Source: Akkermansia biwaensis
Lineage (GTDB): Bacteria > Verrucomicrobiota > Verrucomicrobiia > Verrucomicrobiales > Akkermansiaceae
DNA: 64,000 nt
NCBI RefSeq assembly: GCF_026072915.1
Contig: NZ_AP025943.1
Location: forward strand, 1,736,001 to 1,800,000
Reading direction: 5' to 3'
Positions 54,544 to 63,221 of this stretch are shown piece after piece (within the stretch, counting starts at the first letter, position 1; every line of letters begins with the position of its first letter). The translations under genes were made by a program, and so were the position numbers. The notes under the pieces are model-generated. The model had not been told where the DNA came from and did not search any database. It saw only the letters and a program-made list of their open reading frames with translations.

Positions 54544-55746
54544 TTATAGGGTGTGGCCCAGCTTGCATTTTTTGGTAGCCAGGTATTTGCTGTTTTGTTC
54601 GTTGGGCGGGATGACGATGGGTACCTGCTCCGTGATTTTAAGGCCGAAGCCTTCCAGCCCCACGATTTTGCGCGGGTTGTTGGTGAGCAGGCGGAGCTGG
54701 TCCGCCCCCAGGTCATGCAGGATTTGGGCGCCGATGCCGTAGTCCCGCAAGTCGTCCGGGTAGCCCAGCTTGAGGTTGGCTTCCACGGTGTCCAGCCCCT
54801 GTTCCTGGAGCTTGTAGGCCTGGAGCTTTGCCGCAAGGCCGATGCCGCGGCCTTCCTGGCGCAGATAGAGGAGCACGCCGTCTTCCTGCGCAATGCGGCG
54901 CATGGCGGTGTGGAGCTGGCTGCCGCAGTCGCAGCGGCGGGAGCCGAAGACGTCTCCCGTGAGGCATTCACTGTGCACGCGGACCAGTGTGGGCTTGTCC
55001 GGGGAGATTTCTCCGTGGACGAGCGCCAGATGCAGGGCTCCGTCCAGATGGGATTCGTAAAGGTGGCAGGTGAAGTCTCCGTAGTCGGTCGGCATCTTGA
55101 CGGTTTCCACCAGGCGGATTTGTTTTTCCTGGGCGCGGCGGTGTTCAATGAGCTGGGCCACCGTGCAGGCTTTCAGGCCGTATTTTTTCTGGAAGGGCCC
55201 CAGATCGCCAATGCGGGCCATGGTGCCGTCGTCCTTCATGATTTCACAGCAGACTCCGGCGGGCTGGAGTCCCGCCATGCGCACGAGGTCGATGGTGGCT
55301 TCCGTATGGCCGGCGCGGCGGAGCACCCCGCCGGGAACGGCGCGGAGCGGGAAGACGTGGCCGGGCTGCACGAAGTCGTTGACGGTGGCCTTAGGGTCCG
55401 CCAGGGTGCGTATGGTCAGGGAGCGTTCCCCGGCGCTGATGCCGGTGGTGATGTCATGGGCCGCATCCACGGAGACGGTGAAGGCGGTGGACATGTTTTC
55501 CCGGTTGACGGAGGTCATGAGCGGGAGCTGGAGAGTGTCCGCCCGTTCCGGGGAAAGGGGGGCGCAGATGAGGCCCCTGGCGTGGGTGGCCATGAAGTTG
55601 ATGGCTTCCGGCGTGGCGAATTCGGCGGCGATGATGAGGTCCGCTTCATTTTCACGGCCGGGGTCGTCCGTAACGATGATCATCCGTCCCTGCCGTATTT
55701 CTTCCACGGCTTCCTCGACGGAGCAGAATTGGAGTTGATCGTCCAT
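54544..55746 (-). CDS. ribBA: Bifunctional DHBP synthase / GTP cyclohydrolase II
   Basis: 400 residues. N-terminal DHBP synthase: VTDDPGRENEADLIIAAEFA, DITTGISAGERSLTIRTLAD, RAGHTEATIDLVRMAGLQPA. C-terminal GTP cyclohydrolase II with the zinc ligands in CLTGDVFGSRRCDCGSQL and the YLRQEGRGIGLAAKLQAYKL motif, then NNPRKIVGLEGFGLKI. Together they start both arms of riboflavin synthesis. First gene of the pair with ribH. No FMN riboswitch is recognisable in the 26 bases between it and glnS. Confidence 0.95.
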   Translation of the reverse strand: MDDQLQFCSVEEAVEEIRQGRMIIVTDDPGRENEADLIIAAEFATPEAINFMATHARGLICAPLSPERADTLQLPLMTSVNRENMSTAFTVSVDAAHDITTGISAGERSLTIRTLADPKATVNDFVQPGHVFPLRAVPGGVLRRAGHTEATIDLVRMAGLQPAGVCCEIMKDDGTMARIGDLGPFQKKYGLKACTVAQLIEHRRAQEKQIRLVETVKMPTDYGDFTCHLYESHLDGALHLALVHGEISPDKPTLVRVHSECLTGDVFGSRRCDCGSQLHTAMRRIAQEDGVLLYLRQEGRGIGLAAKLQAYKLQEQGLDTVEANLKLGYPDDLRDYGIGAQILHDLGADQLRLLTNNPRKIVGLEGFGLKITEQVPIVIPPNEQNSKYLATKKCKLGHTL

Positions 55747-55772
55747 AAGTATGGGGTTGATGAAAGAGGAAT

Positions 55773-57452
55773 TTATTTTTGCTTTTTGGCCCAGGAGTCC
55801 TTGAGGGCTACCGTGCGGTTGAAGACAGGGCGCTGTCCGGGCACATGGTCCCTGCGGTCCGCCACAAAGTAGCCCAGGCGCTCAAACTGGCAGTTGAATT
55901 CGGGTTCCACCCCGGCCAGGGCGGGTTCCAGCTTGGCTCCGGTGATGACGGTCAGGGAGCCGGGATTCATGACGGAGAGGAATCCGTTTTCTGCCGCGTC
56001 CGGGTTTTCCTCCGTGAACAGGCGGTCGTAGATGCGGATTTCCCCGTCCACGGCGTGGCGGGTGCTGACCCAGTGGATGGCGGCGCGGCACTGGATGCCT
56101 TCCGGAGGGTTGGAGCCGATAGTGCCCGGAATGTGCTCGCAGAAGATTTCCGTGATGTTGCTGTCTGCGTCCTGCCTGTAGTCGGTGCAGGTGACGCAGT
56201 AGCCGCCGCGCAGGCGCACCGTGCGGCCGGGGGCCAGGCGGAAGTATTTTTTGGGAGGGTCCAGCATGAAGTCGTCCCGTTCAATCCAGATTTCCCTGGT
56301 GAGCGGCACCTGGCGGAAGCCTTCCTCCGGTTTTTCCGGGTTGTTCTGTACTTCCACCATTTCTTCCGCGTCTTCCGGAAGGGTAGTGATGGTGAGCTTG
56401 AGGGGATTGAGGACGGCCATGCGGCGCGGGGCGTTGGCGTTGAGGTCTTCCCTGACGCTGTATTCCAGCAGGGCCACGTCCGTGAATCCGTTGAATTTGG
56501 TAATGCCGATGGTCTGGCAGAAGTTGCGGATGGCCGTCGGCGTGTAGCCGCGGCGGCGCATGCCGGAGACCGTGGGCATGCGGGGGTCGTCCCAGCCGGT
56601 GACGTGCCCTTCCTGGACAAGCTGGAGCAGCTTGCGCTTGCTCATCACGGTGTACGTCAGGTTGAGCCGGGCGAATTCCGTCTGCCGCGGACGGGACGGG
56701 ACGGGACAGTGTTCAATGACCCAGTCGTACAGGGGGCGGTGGTTTTCAAATTCCAGCGTGCAGAGGGAGTGCGTGATGTGTTCGTAGGCGTCTTCCAGCG
56801 GATGGGCGAAGTCGTACATGGGGTAGATGCACCATTTGTTGCCCGTGTTGTGGTGTTCCGCGAACATGATGCGGTACAGCACCGGGTCACGCATGTTCAT
56901 GTTGCTGGAGGCCATATCTATTTTGGCGCGCAGAATGGCCTTTCCTTCCGGGATTTCCCCGTTTTTCATGGCCTGGAAGCGCTTCAGGTTTTCTTCCGCG
57001 GAGCGGTTGCGGTAGGGGGATTCCTGGCCGGGCACGTTTACGTTGCCGCGCTGGGCGCGTATTTCCTCCACGGTTTGTTCGTCCACGTAGGCCAGCCCCT
57101 GGTTGATGAGGGAGACGGCACATTCGTAGAAGAAGTCGAACATGTCGCTGGCGAAGAAGAGGTTGTCCCCCCAGTCGAATCCCAGCCAGTGGATATCCTC
57201 CTGGATGCTGTCCACGTATTCCTGGTCTTCCTTGCTGGGGTTGGTGTCATCAAAGCGCAGATGGCAGCGCGCGCCGGGGAATTCCTGGGCTATACCGAAG
57301 TTGAGGCAAATGGATTTGGCGTGTCCGATATGGAGATAACCGTTGGGTTCCGGGGGGAAGCGGGTGACCGGAGCCTGATGCTTGCCGGAGGCAAGGTCAT
57401 CAGAAATCATATCGCGGATGAAATCTCGGCGTTCGGCAGACTGCAATGACAT
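55773..57452 (-). CDS. glnS: Glutaminyl-tRNA synthetase
   Basis: 559 residues from the ATG at 57452; the frame opens 12 codons earlier. HIGH motif region FPPEPNGYLHIGHAKSICLN, KMSKS equivalent VMSKRKLLQLVQEG, and class I tRNA-binding text DDPRMPTVSGMRRRGYTPTA. C-terminal anticodon-binding barrels are present. It charges tRNA-Gln directly. It precedes ribBA by 26 bases and could share its transcript. The gap upstream holds a structured inverted repeat. Confidence 0.95.
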   Translation of the reverse strand: MSLQSAERRDFIRDMISDDLASGKHQAPVTRFPPEPNGYLHIGHAKSICLNFGIAQEFPGARCHLRFDDTNPSKEDQEYVDSIQEDIHWLGFDWGDNLFFASDMFDFFYECAVSLINQGLAYVDEQTVEEIRAQRGNVNVPGQESPYRNRSAEENLKRFQAMKNGEIPEGKAILRAKIDMASSNMNMRDPVLYRIMFAEHHNTGNKWCIYPMYDFAHPLEDAYEHITHSLCTLEFENHRPLYDWVIEHCPVPSRPRQTEFARLNLTYTVMSKRKLLQLVQEGHVTGWDDPRMPTVSGMRRRGYTPTAIRNFCQTIGITKFNGFTDVALLEYSVREDLNANAPRRMAVLNPLKLTITTLPEDAEEMVEVQNNPEKPEEGFRQVPLTREIWIERDDFMLDPPKKYFRLAPGRTVRLRGGYCVTCTDYRQDADSNITEIFCEHIPGTIGSNPPEGIQCRAAIHWVSTRHAVDGEIRIYDRLFTEENPDAAENGFLSVMNPGSLTVITGAKLEPALAGVEPEFNCQFERLGYFVADRRDHVPGQRPVFNRTVALKDSWAKKQK

Positions 57453-57909
57453 GGCGAAAATTCTACTACCAAACCTTCCGTTCTGCAAGCGTGTTCACTC
57501 GGAATGACGTGGGGTGAGGCATTTGCCGCGTGCGACATTTTTTGTCTTTTATCTATGTTGCAGATATAAATATTTAAATAGTTATTATATAGGGTTCTTT
57601 GGGAATACCTATTTTCATGTTTTAAAGCCGGGAAGACGGCAAATTTTTCTCCCAGGAACTGGGGTGTGGAGGGATGCATGCGTGTCTGTGCCTGTACCAT
57701 CTTCCCGGTTTTTAAATGATATGTTATCAATAAAGATATGGTTCATGTTTTCCAGAGAAGGAATGACCATGTTTTTGTCCGGGAAGAAGTTTTCTCCGGC
57801 GGATGGCATCAACAGGGAACTTTGTTTAATATTCATGTCCGGAAAACCGTGAAGAAAAGATTGCGACACGGGTATTGCAAAAGAATCAAAAATATCATAT
57901 TAAAGGGGA
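57453..57909. other. 457-base AT-rich gap with structured inverted repeat
   Basis: Between divergent genes. No coding frame looks real. The left part is very AT-rich (TATAAATATTTAAATAG) and probably holds the glnS promoter. The notable element is the inverted repeat at 57621-57716. Confidence 0.5.
57621..57716. repeat. Long inverted repeat with inner hairpin
   Basis: TTTAAAGCCGGGAAGA (57621-57636) can pair with TCTTCCCGGTTTTTAAA (57700-57716) with one bulge and one mismatch. Inside lies CCCAG-GAA-CTGGG (57651-57663). The fold could be a small RNA, a leader or a remnant of a miniature mobile element. Confidence 0.5.
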
Positions 57910-59496
57910 GTGAATCTGAACTGTCCCAACTGTAAACAGCATATCAATATCCCCTCTTCCGAGGAGGGGTCCATGGTGAGTTGCAGCAAGTGCGGGCATG
58001 AGTTTCTTTGCGACAGGGGAAAGTTGATGTCTAAAAAGCCTTTTGCCAGGGCGAGGGGGATCTCCGATGACAATTTCGGGAAGGACCGCGGGGCTGTTTT
58101 TCAGAGCTCCGTGATGGAAACGGGGCTGATTCAAGTGGTGTGCCTGGGTGCTTCCCTGCTTATAGGAGCCGGTTGCGTATGGATTTTTTACAATGCTTCT
58201 ACGGAGATGGATGGAACCTCCTTCCTTTCCCTGCTGCTTCAGCCGCAACAGAAGGCTTTCGCTTTGTTTTTCGCCTGTCTTGCCGGGACGCTGATGGCTT
58301 TTTCAGGGCGCCGGCACAAGGGGGTGTTTATTGTCCTGGGGCTTTTGCTTGCCGGCGGCATCGCCTCACTGCCCTATGTGTATCCCGTCAAGGTGAATCC
58401 CTCCCTGCTTGGCGGGAGCGGCTCCGGGCAGGCTCCGGAGGATGAAGCTCCTCAAGACAACGCCGGCAGCATGGTCCTGCCTCCCGATACTATACAGAAA
58501 GCGTCCGTTCAGAATTACGGGGAAGGAGACCTGAGGCCCCTGTTTTCCGCCATTGCCCGCAAGCAGGACCAGGGTGTTCTGGGGTTGTGGGTGGTAGGCG
58601 TCAACGCAGCCAACCGGGACATGGTGAAGAGTTATCTGAAACGGATGACCCAGTCCGGAGACGAACCGATGTTTTACGATCGGAAGGGTACGGGAGGCGG
58701 TCTGTTCGTCATCACACCCACGCCGATTACGTTCAAGGAGTTTGTAGATGTCGTCTCCAGGCTGGGAGAGGTGACGCTGGAGGACAAGGAACGGTCTTTT
58801 GTGGAAGTGATCCTGAACCGGGACAAGTTTGAGGCCCGCCCGGCTTCCGCCGCTCTTCAGGATGAACGTCACCAGTATTTCGTGCTGGCGAATTTGAAGG
58901 AGCTGTCTTCCCTGGATATCCGGCGCATTATTGCGGCGGCAAAGCGGCTTGCCGCCGTGAAGCCCGACAAGCTGCGCCATGAAGTTTCCTCCAGGCTGGT
59001 GGAATTGCTCAAGGAACCGTGGGGGCGCGATGCCGAGTATGTGACTGCCCTGGCTTCCGCCCTGGTCGTATGGGCGGAGGAACAGGATGCGGAGGCCCAG
59101 CGCGTGGTGTATTATGTTACGGAAGAGTTGAAGAAGGCTGATTGCGAGGTTCCTTCCTCCCTGTTGAGATTTTTGCTGCGCGGTCCGGAAAAGGAGAGCG
59201 CATTCGGAATGCTTTTGAGCGAGTGGAAGAAAGATCCCCAGAGGTGGGAGGAGGAATGCAAGGCCATCGGCCCTACGGGAGAGGCCGCTGTCATCCAGGT
59301 GCTGAATGAGGCGGATGATTTTGTGCTGAAACGTTCCGCCGCGCGTATTCTGGGGGAAATTGGGACGGAACCGTCTCTCGCCGCGCTCAAGGAGCTCATC
59401 CATGATGCCGACAATGAATTGCGGCTGTGCGCGGAATTATCCGTGAGCCTGATTGAAAAACGGCTGGGGAAGGGAGCTTCTCCCGCCGTGCAGTAA
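57910..59496 (+). CDS. Zinc-ribbon, membrane and HEAT-repeat protein
   Basis: 528 residues. The GTG at 57910 is the only usable start: a TAA lies 9 bases earlier, and it keeps the N-terminal zinc ribbon (CPNCKQ ... CSKCGHEF), preceded by AAAGGGGA. Three hydrophobic segments follow (VVCLGASLLIGAGCVWIFY, FALFFACLAGTLMAF, GVFIVLGLLLAGGIASLPYV), then a Pro/Glu linker and about 320 mostly helical residues ending in HEAT-like repeats (RSAARILGEIGTEPSLAALK). No enzyme motif. Probably a membrane-bound scaffold; function unknown. Confidence 0.7.
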   Translation: MNLNCPNCKQHINIPSSEEGSMVSCSKCGHEFLCDRGKLMSKKPFARARGISDDNFGKDRGAVFQSSVMETGLIQVVCLGASLLIGAGCVWIFYNASTEMDGTSFLSLLLQPQQKAFALFFACLAGTLMAFSGRRHKGVFIVLGLLLAGGIASLPYVYPVKVNPSLLGGSGSGQAPEDEAPQDNAGSMVLPPDTIQKASVQNYGEGDLRPLFSAIARKQDQGVLGLWVVGVNAANRDMVKSYLKRMTQSGDEPMFYDRKGTGGGLFVITPTPITFKEFVDVVSRLGEVTLEDKERSFVEVILNRDKFEARPASAALQDERHQYFVLANLKELSSLDIRRIIAAAKRLAAVKPDKLRHEVSSRLVELLKEPWGRDAEYVTALASALVVWAEEQDAEAQRVVYYVTEELKKADCEVPSSLLRFLLRGPEKESAFGMLLSEWKKDPQRWEEECKAIGPTGEAAVIQVLNEADDFVLKRSAARILGEIGTEPSLAALKELIHDADNELRLCAELSVSLIEKRLGKGASPAVQ

Positions 59497-59681
59497 CCAT
59501 GCGGCCAGGGATCGTCCGGGAGGGACACTTCCCAGAAGACGTATTTTTCCGTAACCATGGCCCTGTGGCAGGGGGAGAGAGCGGGCTGTCCATCACACGG
59601 AAAGCACCGGGAGCCAGTTTTTTGTGGGAATGGCCTCTTTTTGGTTGCGGAGCAAAGTCATTTTACTAGAATGCAACGACC

Positions 59682-61643
59682 ATGACAGACCAAGAAAACA
59701 TGAAGGCCGCCGTCCCGGATGCGGCCAAGCGGTACATGCGCTACCTCCTCATCATGGCCGGTTTGGGCGGCCTTCTCTACGGTGTGGATGTCGGCGTCAT
59801 TGCTGCTGCGCTCCCTTACATTGAGCAGACGGCCGGGTTTAATCCCTCCCAGCTTTCCCAGGTGGTGGCCGCCGTGCTTTTCGGCAGCGTGCTTTCCTCC
59901 CTGTTTGCGGGCTATCTGGCCGACAAGATGGGGCGCAAGGCTTTGATTACGATTGCCGCCGCCCTATTTACGCTGAGTATTCCCGTGATCTGCCTGTCTC
60001 AGGAAGTGTTCGGCATCATGCTGCTGGGCCGCATTCTGCAGGGCGCCAGCGCCGGTATCGTCGGCGTGGTGGTTCCGCTGTATCTGGCGGAATGTCTGAG
60101 TGCGGAGTCCCGGGGCAAGGGCACGGGGATGTTCCAGTTCCTGCTGACGGTTGGCCTGGTGTTTGCCGCTGTGATAGGTCTGTTTGCCGCCAAATACGTG
60201 GGCGGCGTGGAAGATTCCGGCGTGAGCGAAGAAGAACTGGCTTCCGCAAAGGTGTTTGCCTGGCAGGCCATTTTCTGGGTGTGCGCCATTCCCGGCCTGT
60301 TCCTGTTTTTCGGTTCCTTCCGTTTGAGCGAATCCCCCCGTTATTTGTTCCGCCGCGGACGCAAGGATGAGGCCATGGCCGTGCTCGTCCGCAGTTATGG
60401 GGAAGTGCGCGCCCAGGAGGTGTTTGATGAAATGGTTCATATTGAGGAGGAAGAGAAGCTGAAGGCGGAAGAGCTGAAAAAGCAGAGTTCCTCCGGCGAA
60501 TCCCTTCTTCAGCGCAAGTATGTATATCCCTTTATTCTGGCGGTTCTTGTGCTGGCATTCACGCAGGCTACGGGTATCAATTCCGTGCTGAACTATTCCG
60601 TGAAGGTGTTCCAGCAGGCTGGTCTGGAAGGCACGACTGCCAACTGGGCGGATTTCACCATCAAGGTGGTAAACTGCCTGATGACCATCGTCGCCATGAT
60701 GCTGGTGGACCGCAAGGGCCGCAAGTTCCTGCTCAAGATCGGCACGGCCGGTATTGTGGTGGGCCTGCTTGGTACCGGTTTCCTGTTCAATAATGTGGAA
60801 AAGGCCCGCAAGGACGTGACTTCCGACGTGGCGGCTCTGCTGGCGCAGCAGAGTCCCGCCGTCCAGAAGCAGTTTGAAGAAGGCAAGGAAGTGGACAGCA
60901 TCCGTACGCTGCAGCTGGAACGCACGCCTGATTCCACATTCGTCAAGGACCTGCTTTCCAAGAATGGCATGACGGACAAGGATATCAACAGGATGCAGCT
61001 GATCATCACTTACGACCAGCCGGAAGCCAATCCCGCATGGTATCAGTTCCTGATGGGTTCTTCCACGCAGCTTTCCGTCGTGGAGTTTTCCGAATTGACG
61101 AAGGATCCCAAGGATATCAAGAAGGAAGAGGACAAAGCCTCCCTGGCCGTCATCAAGGCGGTGCCGGATTCCACCAACAAGATGGTCGTAGCCGGCAAGG
61201 ACGGCTATGCCATGAAGCCCGTTTCCATCCTGAAGGCGGAGTTGGGTGAAAAGCCGGATTCCTCGGTGGGCTGGGGCGTCACTGCCTTCTTCATCATCTT
61301 CATCGCCTTTTATGCGACGGGCCCGGGCGTTTGTGTCTGGCTGGCCCTGTCCGAGCTGATGCCTGCCCGCATCCGTTCCAATGGCATGGCCATTGCCCTG
61401 CTGATCAACCAGCTTGTGTCCACGGTGATTGCCGGTTCCTTCCTCCCGTGGGTGGGAAGCTGCGGCTATTCCGGCGTGTTCTTTACGCTGGGCGGCATTA
61501 CGGTGCTGTACTTCATCACGGTGGCCTTCTTCCTGCCTGAAACCAAGGGCCGTTCTCTTGAAGAAATTGAAGGCTACTTTGCTACAGGCAAGATGCCGGA
61601 AGATCTCAAGATGATCGGTGAAGGCATTGAAGCGGAAGAATAA
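59682..61643 (+). CDS. Sugar-porter MFS transporter with large periplasmic insertion
   Basis: 653 residues; ordinary sugar porters have about 450-500. Marks: GGLLYGVDVGVIAAALPYIE (TM1), DKMGRKALI, RILQGASAGIVGVVVPLYLA, SESPRYLFRRGRKDEA, TQATGINSVLNYSVKVF, DRKGRKFL and FLPETKGRSLEEIEGYFATG. The extra part, residues 371-529 between TM9 and TM10, is hydrophilic (AALLAQQSPAVQKQFEEGKE) and on topology should face the periplasm. It probably imports a hexose or related sugar by proton symport. A terminator follows at 61665. Confidence 0.87.
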   Translation: MTDQENMKAAVPDAAKRYMRYLLIMAGLGGLLYGVDVGVIAAALPYIEQTAGFNPSQLSQVVAAVLFGSVLSSLFAGYLADKMGRKALITIAAALFTLSIPVICLSQEVFGIMLLGRILQGASAGIVGVVVPLYLAECLSAESRGKGTGMFQFLLTVGLVFAAVIGLFAAKYVGGVEDSGVSEEELASAKVFAWQAIFWVCAIPGLFLFFGSFRLSESPRYLFRRGRKDEAMAVLVRSYGEVRAQEVFDEMVHIEEEEKLKAEELKKQSSSGESLLQRKYVYPFILAVLVLAFTQATGINSVLNYSVKVFQQAGLEGTTANWADFTIKVVNCLMTIVAMMLVDRKGRKFLLKIGTAGIVVGLLGTGFLFNNVEKARKDVTSDVAALLAQQSPAVQKQFEEGKEVDSIRTLQLERTPDSTFVKDLLSKNGMTDKDINRMQLIITYDQPEANPAWYQFLMGSSTQLSVVEFSELTKDPKDIKKEEDKASLAVIKAVPDSTNKMVVAGKDGYAMKPVSILKAELGEKPDSSVGWGVTAFFIIFIAFYATGPGVCVWLALSELMPARIRSNGMAIALLINQLVSTVIAGSFLPWVGSCGYSGVFFTLGGITVLYFITVAFFLPETKGRSLEEIEGYFATGKMPEDLKMIGEGIEAEE

Positions 61644-61664
61644 GTAAGCCGCTTTTCCATGTTT

Positions 61665-61694
61665 AAAGCCGCCTTCCTTCGGGGAGGCGGCTTT
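61665..61694 (+). terminator. Terminator of the sugar porter gene
   Basis: AAAGCCGCC / GGCGGCTTT arms, followed by a T-tract (cttttttg), 22 bases after the stop. Confidence 0.88.
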
Positions 61695-61740
61695 TTTGGG
61701 CCGTTCAAGCAGCCGTCCGCCGGGGCATCATGGGCATCAT

Positions 61741-61803
61741 GGACATTGTGGACATTGTGGACATTGTGGACATTGTGGACATTGTGGACATTGTGGACAT
61801 TGT
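61741..61803 (+). repeat. Nonamer tandem repeat (GGACATTGT)x7
   Basis: Seven perfect 9-base copies run from 61741 to 61803 and then break down in GGATGGGG. They lie in the 414-base gap between the sugar porter and the ankyrin gene; apart from the terminator, the gap has no gene. Confidence 0.92.
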
Positions 61804-62057
61804 GGATGGGGCCGTTATATGTTTTCTTAAATTTTGCGGGAAACATTTGAATTTTCCGGAAAGTTGCTTCAAGGATTGCCCTGTTTGCAGCCAAGTCCGC
61901 ATGGGGATGGGTATTTGTCCTGTCCTTGGATGGTTCCCTGTAAACGGGAGGGAAGAAGGACAGGCGGTTTGAATGTTGTCCGCGGGCGCTTTTTCCGTTT
62001 GGGAGATTATGGCTTCATTTTCTGCGGGATGAGCGAATGAGCGCGAAATGCCGTGTT

Positions 62058-63119
62058 TTACTGGTCCCGTGCAGTTTTTTTCTGTGCCGACTGCCATTTT
62101 TTGATGGCTTCCGCAATTTCCCGATACCCGTTTTTCATGTGGAAGTCATAGGCCGTCTGGCCGTCTTCGTTGCGGAGGGAGGGGTTGGCGCCGTTGTTCA
62201 TGAGGCAGAGGGCTATTTCCGGGGAATTGCAGGCCATCAGCGGCGTCAGGCCGTCCACATCCAGTTGGTTGGGGTCCGCTCCTGCCTTGATGAGGAGTTC
62301 AATGAGCGGAATCACTCGCTCCGGCGGTTCTTCTCTGGTGCAGAGCAAGTGGAGGGGCGATTGTTTGCTGACAAAAAAACGTTCGTTTACATCGCAGCCT
62401 GCCTCGATCAACCGTTTGAGAATAGCCGTGGAAAGGCTGGAGAATCCTGTTCCGCGCGCATGGGCGTTCAGTCTGCGCTTGAGATCCGGGTTGCCGGCGT
62501 CCAGCAGGGCCAGCGCGATTTTTTCCTGTTCCGGGTCAGAGTTGTTGAGGACGGCGGCCCACATGAAGGGGGTAATGCCTCCCGTCCCCGGCAGATCGGG
62601 GTCCGCCCCGTGGCTGAGCAGGGCTTGTACCACGGGGAGCCTGTCCGCTGCCGCCGAGTCCTGGTAAATGCCCGCCGAACATGCCCAGATGAGGGGCGTG
62701 TCTCCAGGGTCCTTTATGCCGTCATGCAGGAAAACGGTTTGGGCGTTGACGGGGGCTCCCGCTTCTATCATCCGGACAGCCAGCTTGTTCAGGCCCATGG
62801 CGATGCAGAGGTGCAGGGGCGTGTTGCGGCCCGGAGTCTGAAGAAGGAGCCTGCCCGTTTCCCGGAATTGCTCCATCATTTGGTAGCATTGCAGGATGGA
62901 GTTGAATTCCTCCTGCATTTTACCGGGGGACATGATATCCAGAGGCCAGGAGTCATACAGGAAGCGGAACGTGAGGGGCAGCAGACGTTCGTTCGCCTCC
63001 CTGAGTTCCTGTTTTTCCTCTTCTGTAAGTCGGATCGTTCTCTCCTCCGCGTCTGCCAGCGGAACTGCCATGAGGGCCGCCACGGACGCGAGCAGAACAG
63101 AACCTGCCATCTGTCTCAT
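62058..63119 (-). CDS. Secreted ankyrin-repeat protein
   Basis: 353 residues. The start at 63119 gives the signal MRQMAGSVLLASVAALMAVP then LADAEE; the frame extends 28 codons upstream. After a helical part come ankyrin repeats: NTPLHLCIAMGLNKLAVRMI, GDTPLIWACSAGIY, VQALLSHGADPDLPGTGGIT, SPLHLLCTREEP, LLIKAGADPNQLDVDGLTPL and NGANPSLRNEDGQTAYDF. Probably periplasmic or exported and used for protein binding. It lies next to hemL on the same strand, 102 bases downstream of its stop. Confidence 0.85.
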   Translation of the reverse strand: MRQMAGSVLLASVAALMAVPLADAEERTIRLTEEEKQELREANERLLPLTFRFLYDSWPLDIMSPGKMQEEFNSILQCYQMMEQFRETGRLLLQTPGRNTPLHLCIAMGLNKLAVRMIEAGAPVNAQTVFLHDGIKDPGDTPLIWACSAGIYQDSAAADRLPVVQALLSHGADPDLPGTGGITPFMWAAVLNNSDPEQEKIALALLDAGNPDLKRRLNAHARGTGFSSLSTAILKRLIEAGCDVNERFFVSKQSPLHLLCTREEPPERVIPLIELLIKAGADPNQLDVDGLTPLMACNSPEIALCLMNNGANPSLRNEDGQTAYDFHMKNGYREIAEAIKKWQSAQKKTARDQ

Positions 63120-63221
63120 GCCATTCTTATAAGGGAAGGGGCACCATCTGTCACTCCAATTCGTGGACTGCGGCCGCCGGAGGTCGGCGTATTCCACGGG
63201 CAATGAAACGGTTGTGACGCG

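Noticed and set aside
61741-61803. CRISPR array
   Set aside because: Contiguous 9-base units with no spacers and no cas genes nearby.
61574-61894. Frames reading the nonamer repeat as VHN or VDI repeats
   Set aside because: The frames are created by the 9-base repeat itself and have no plausible start, signal or flanking domain.
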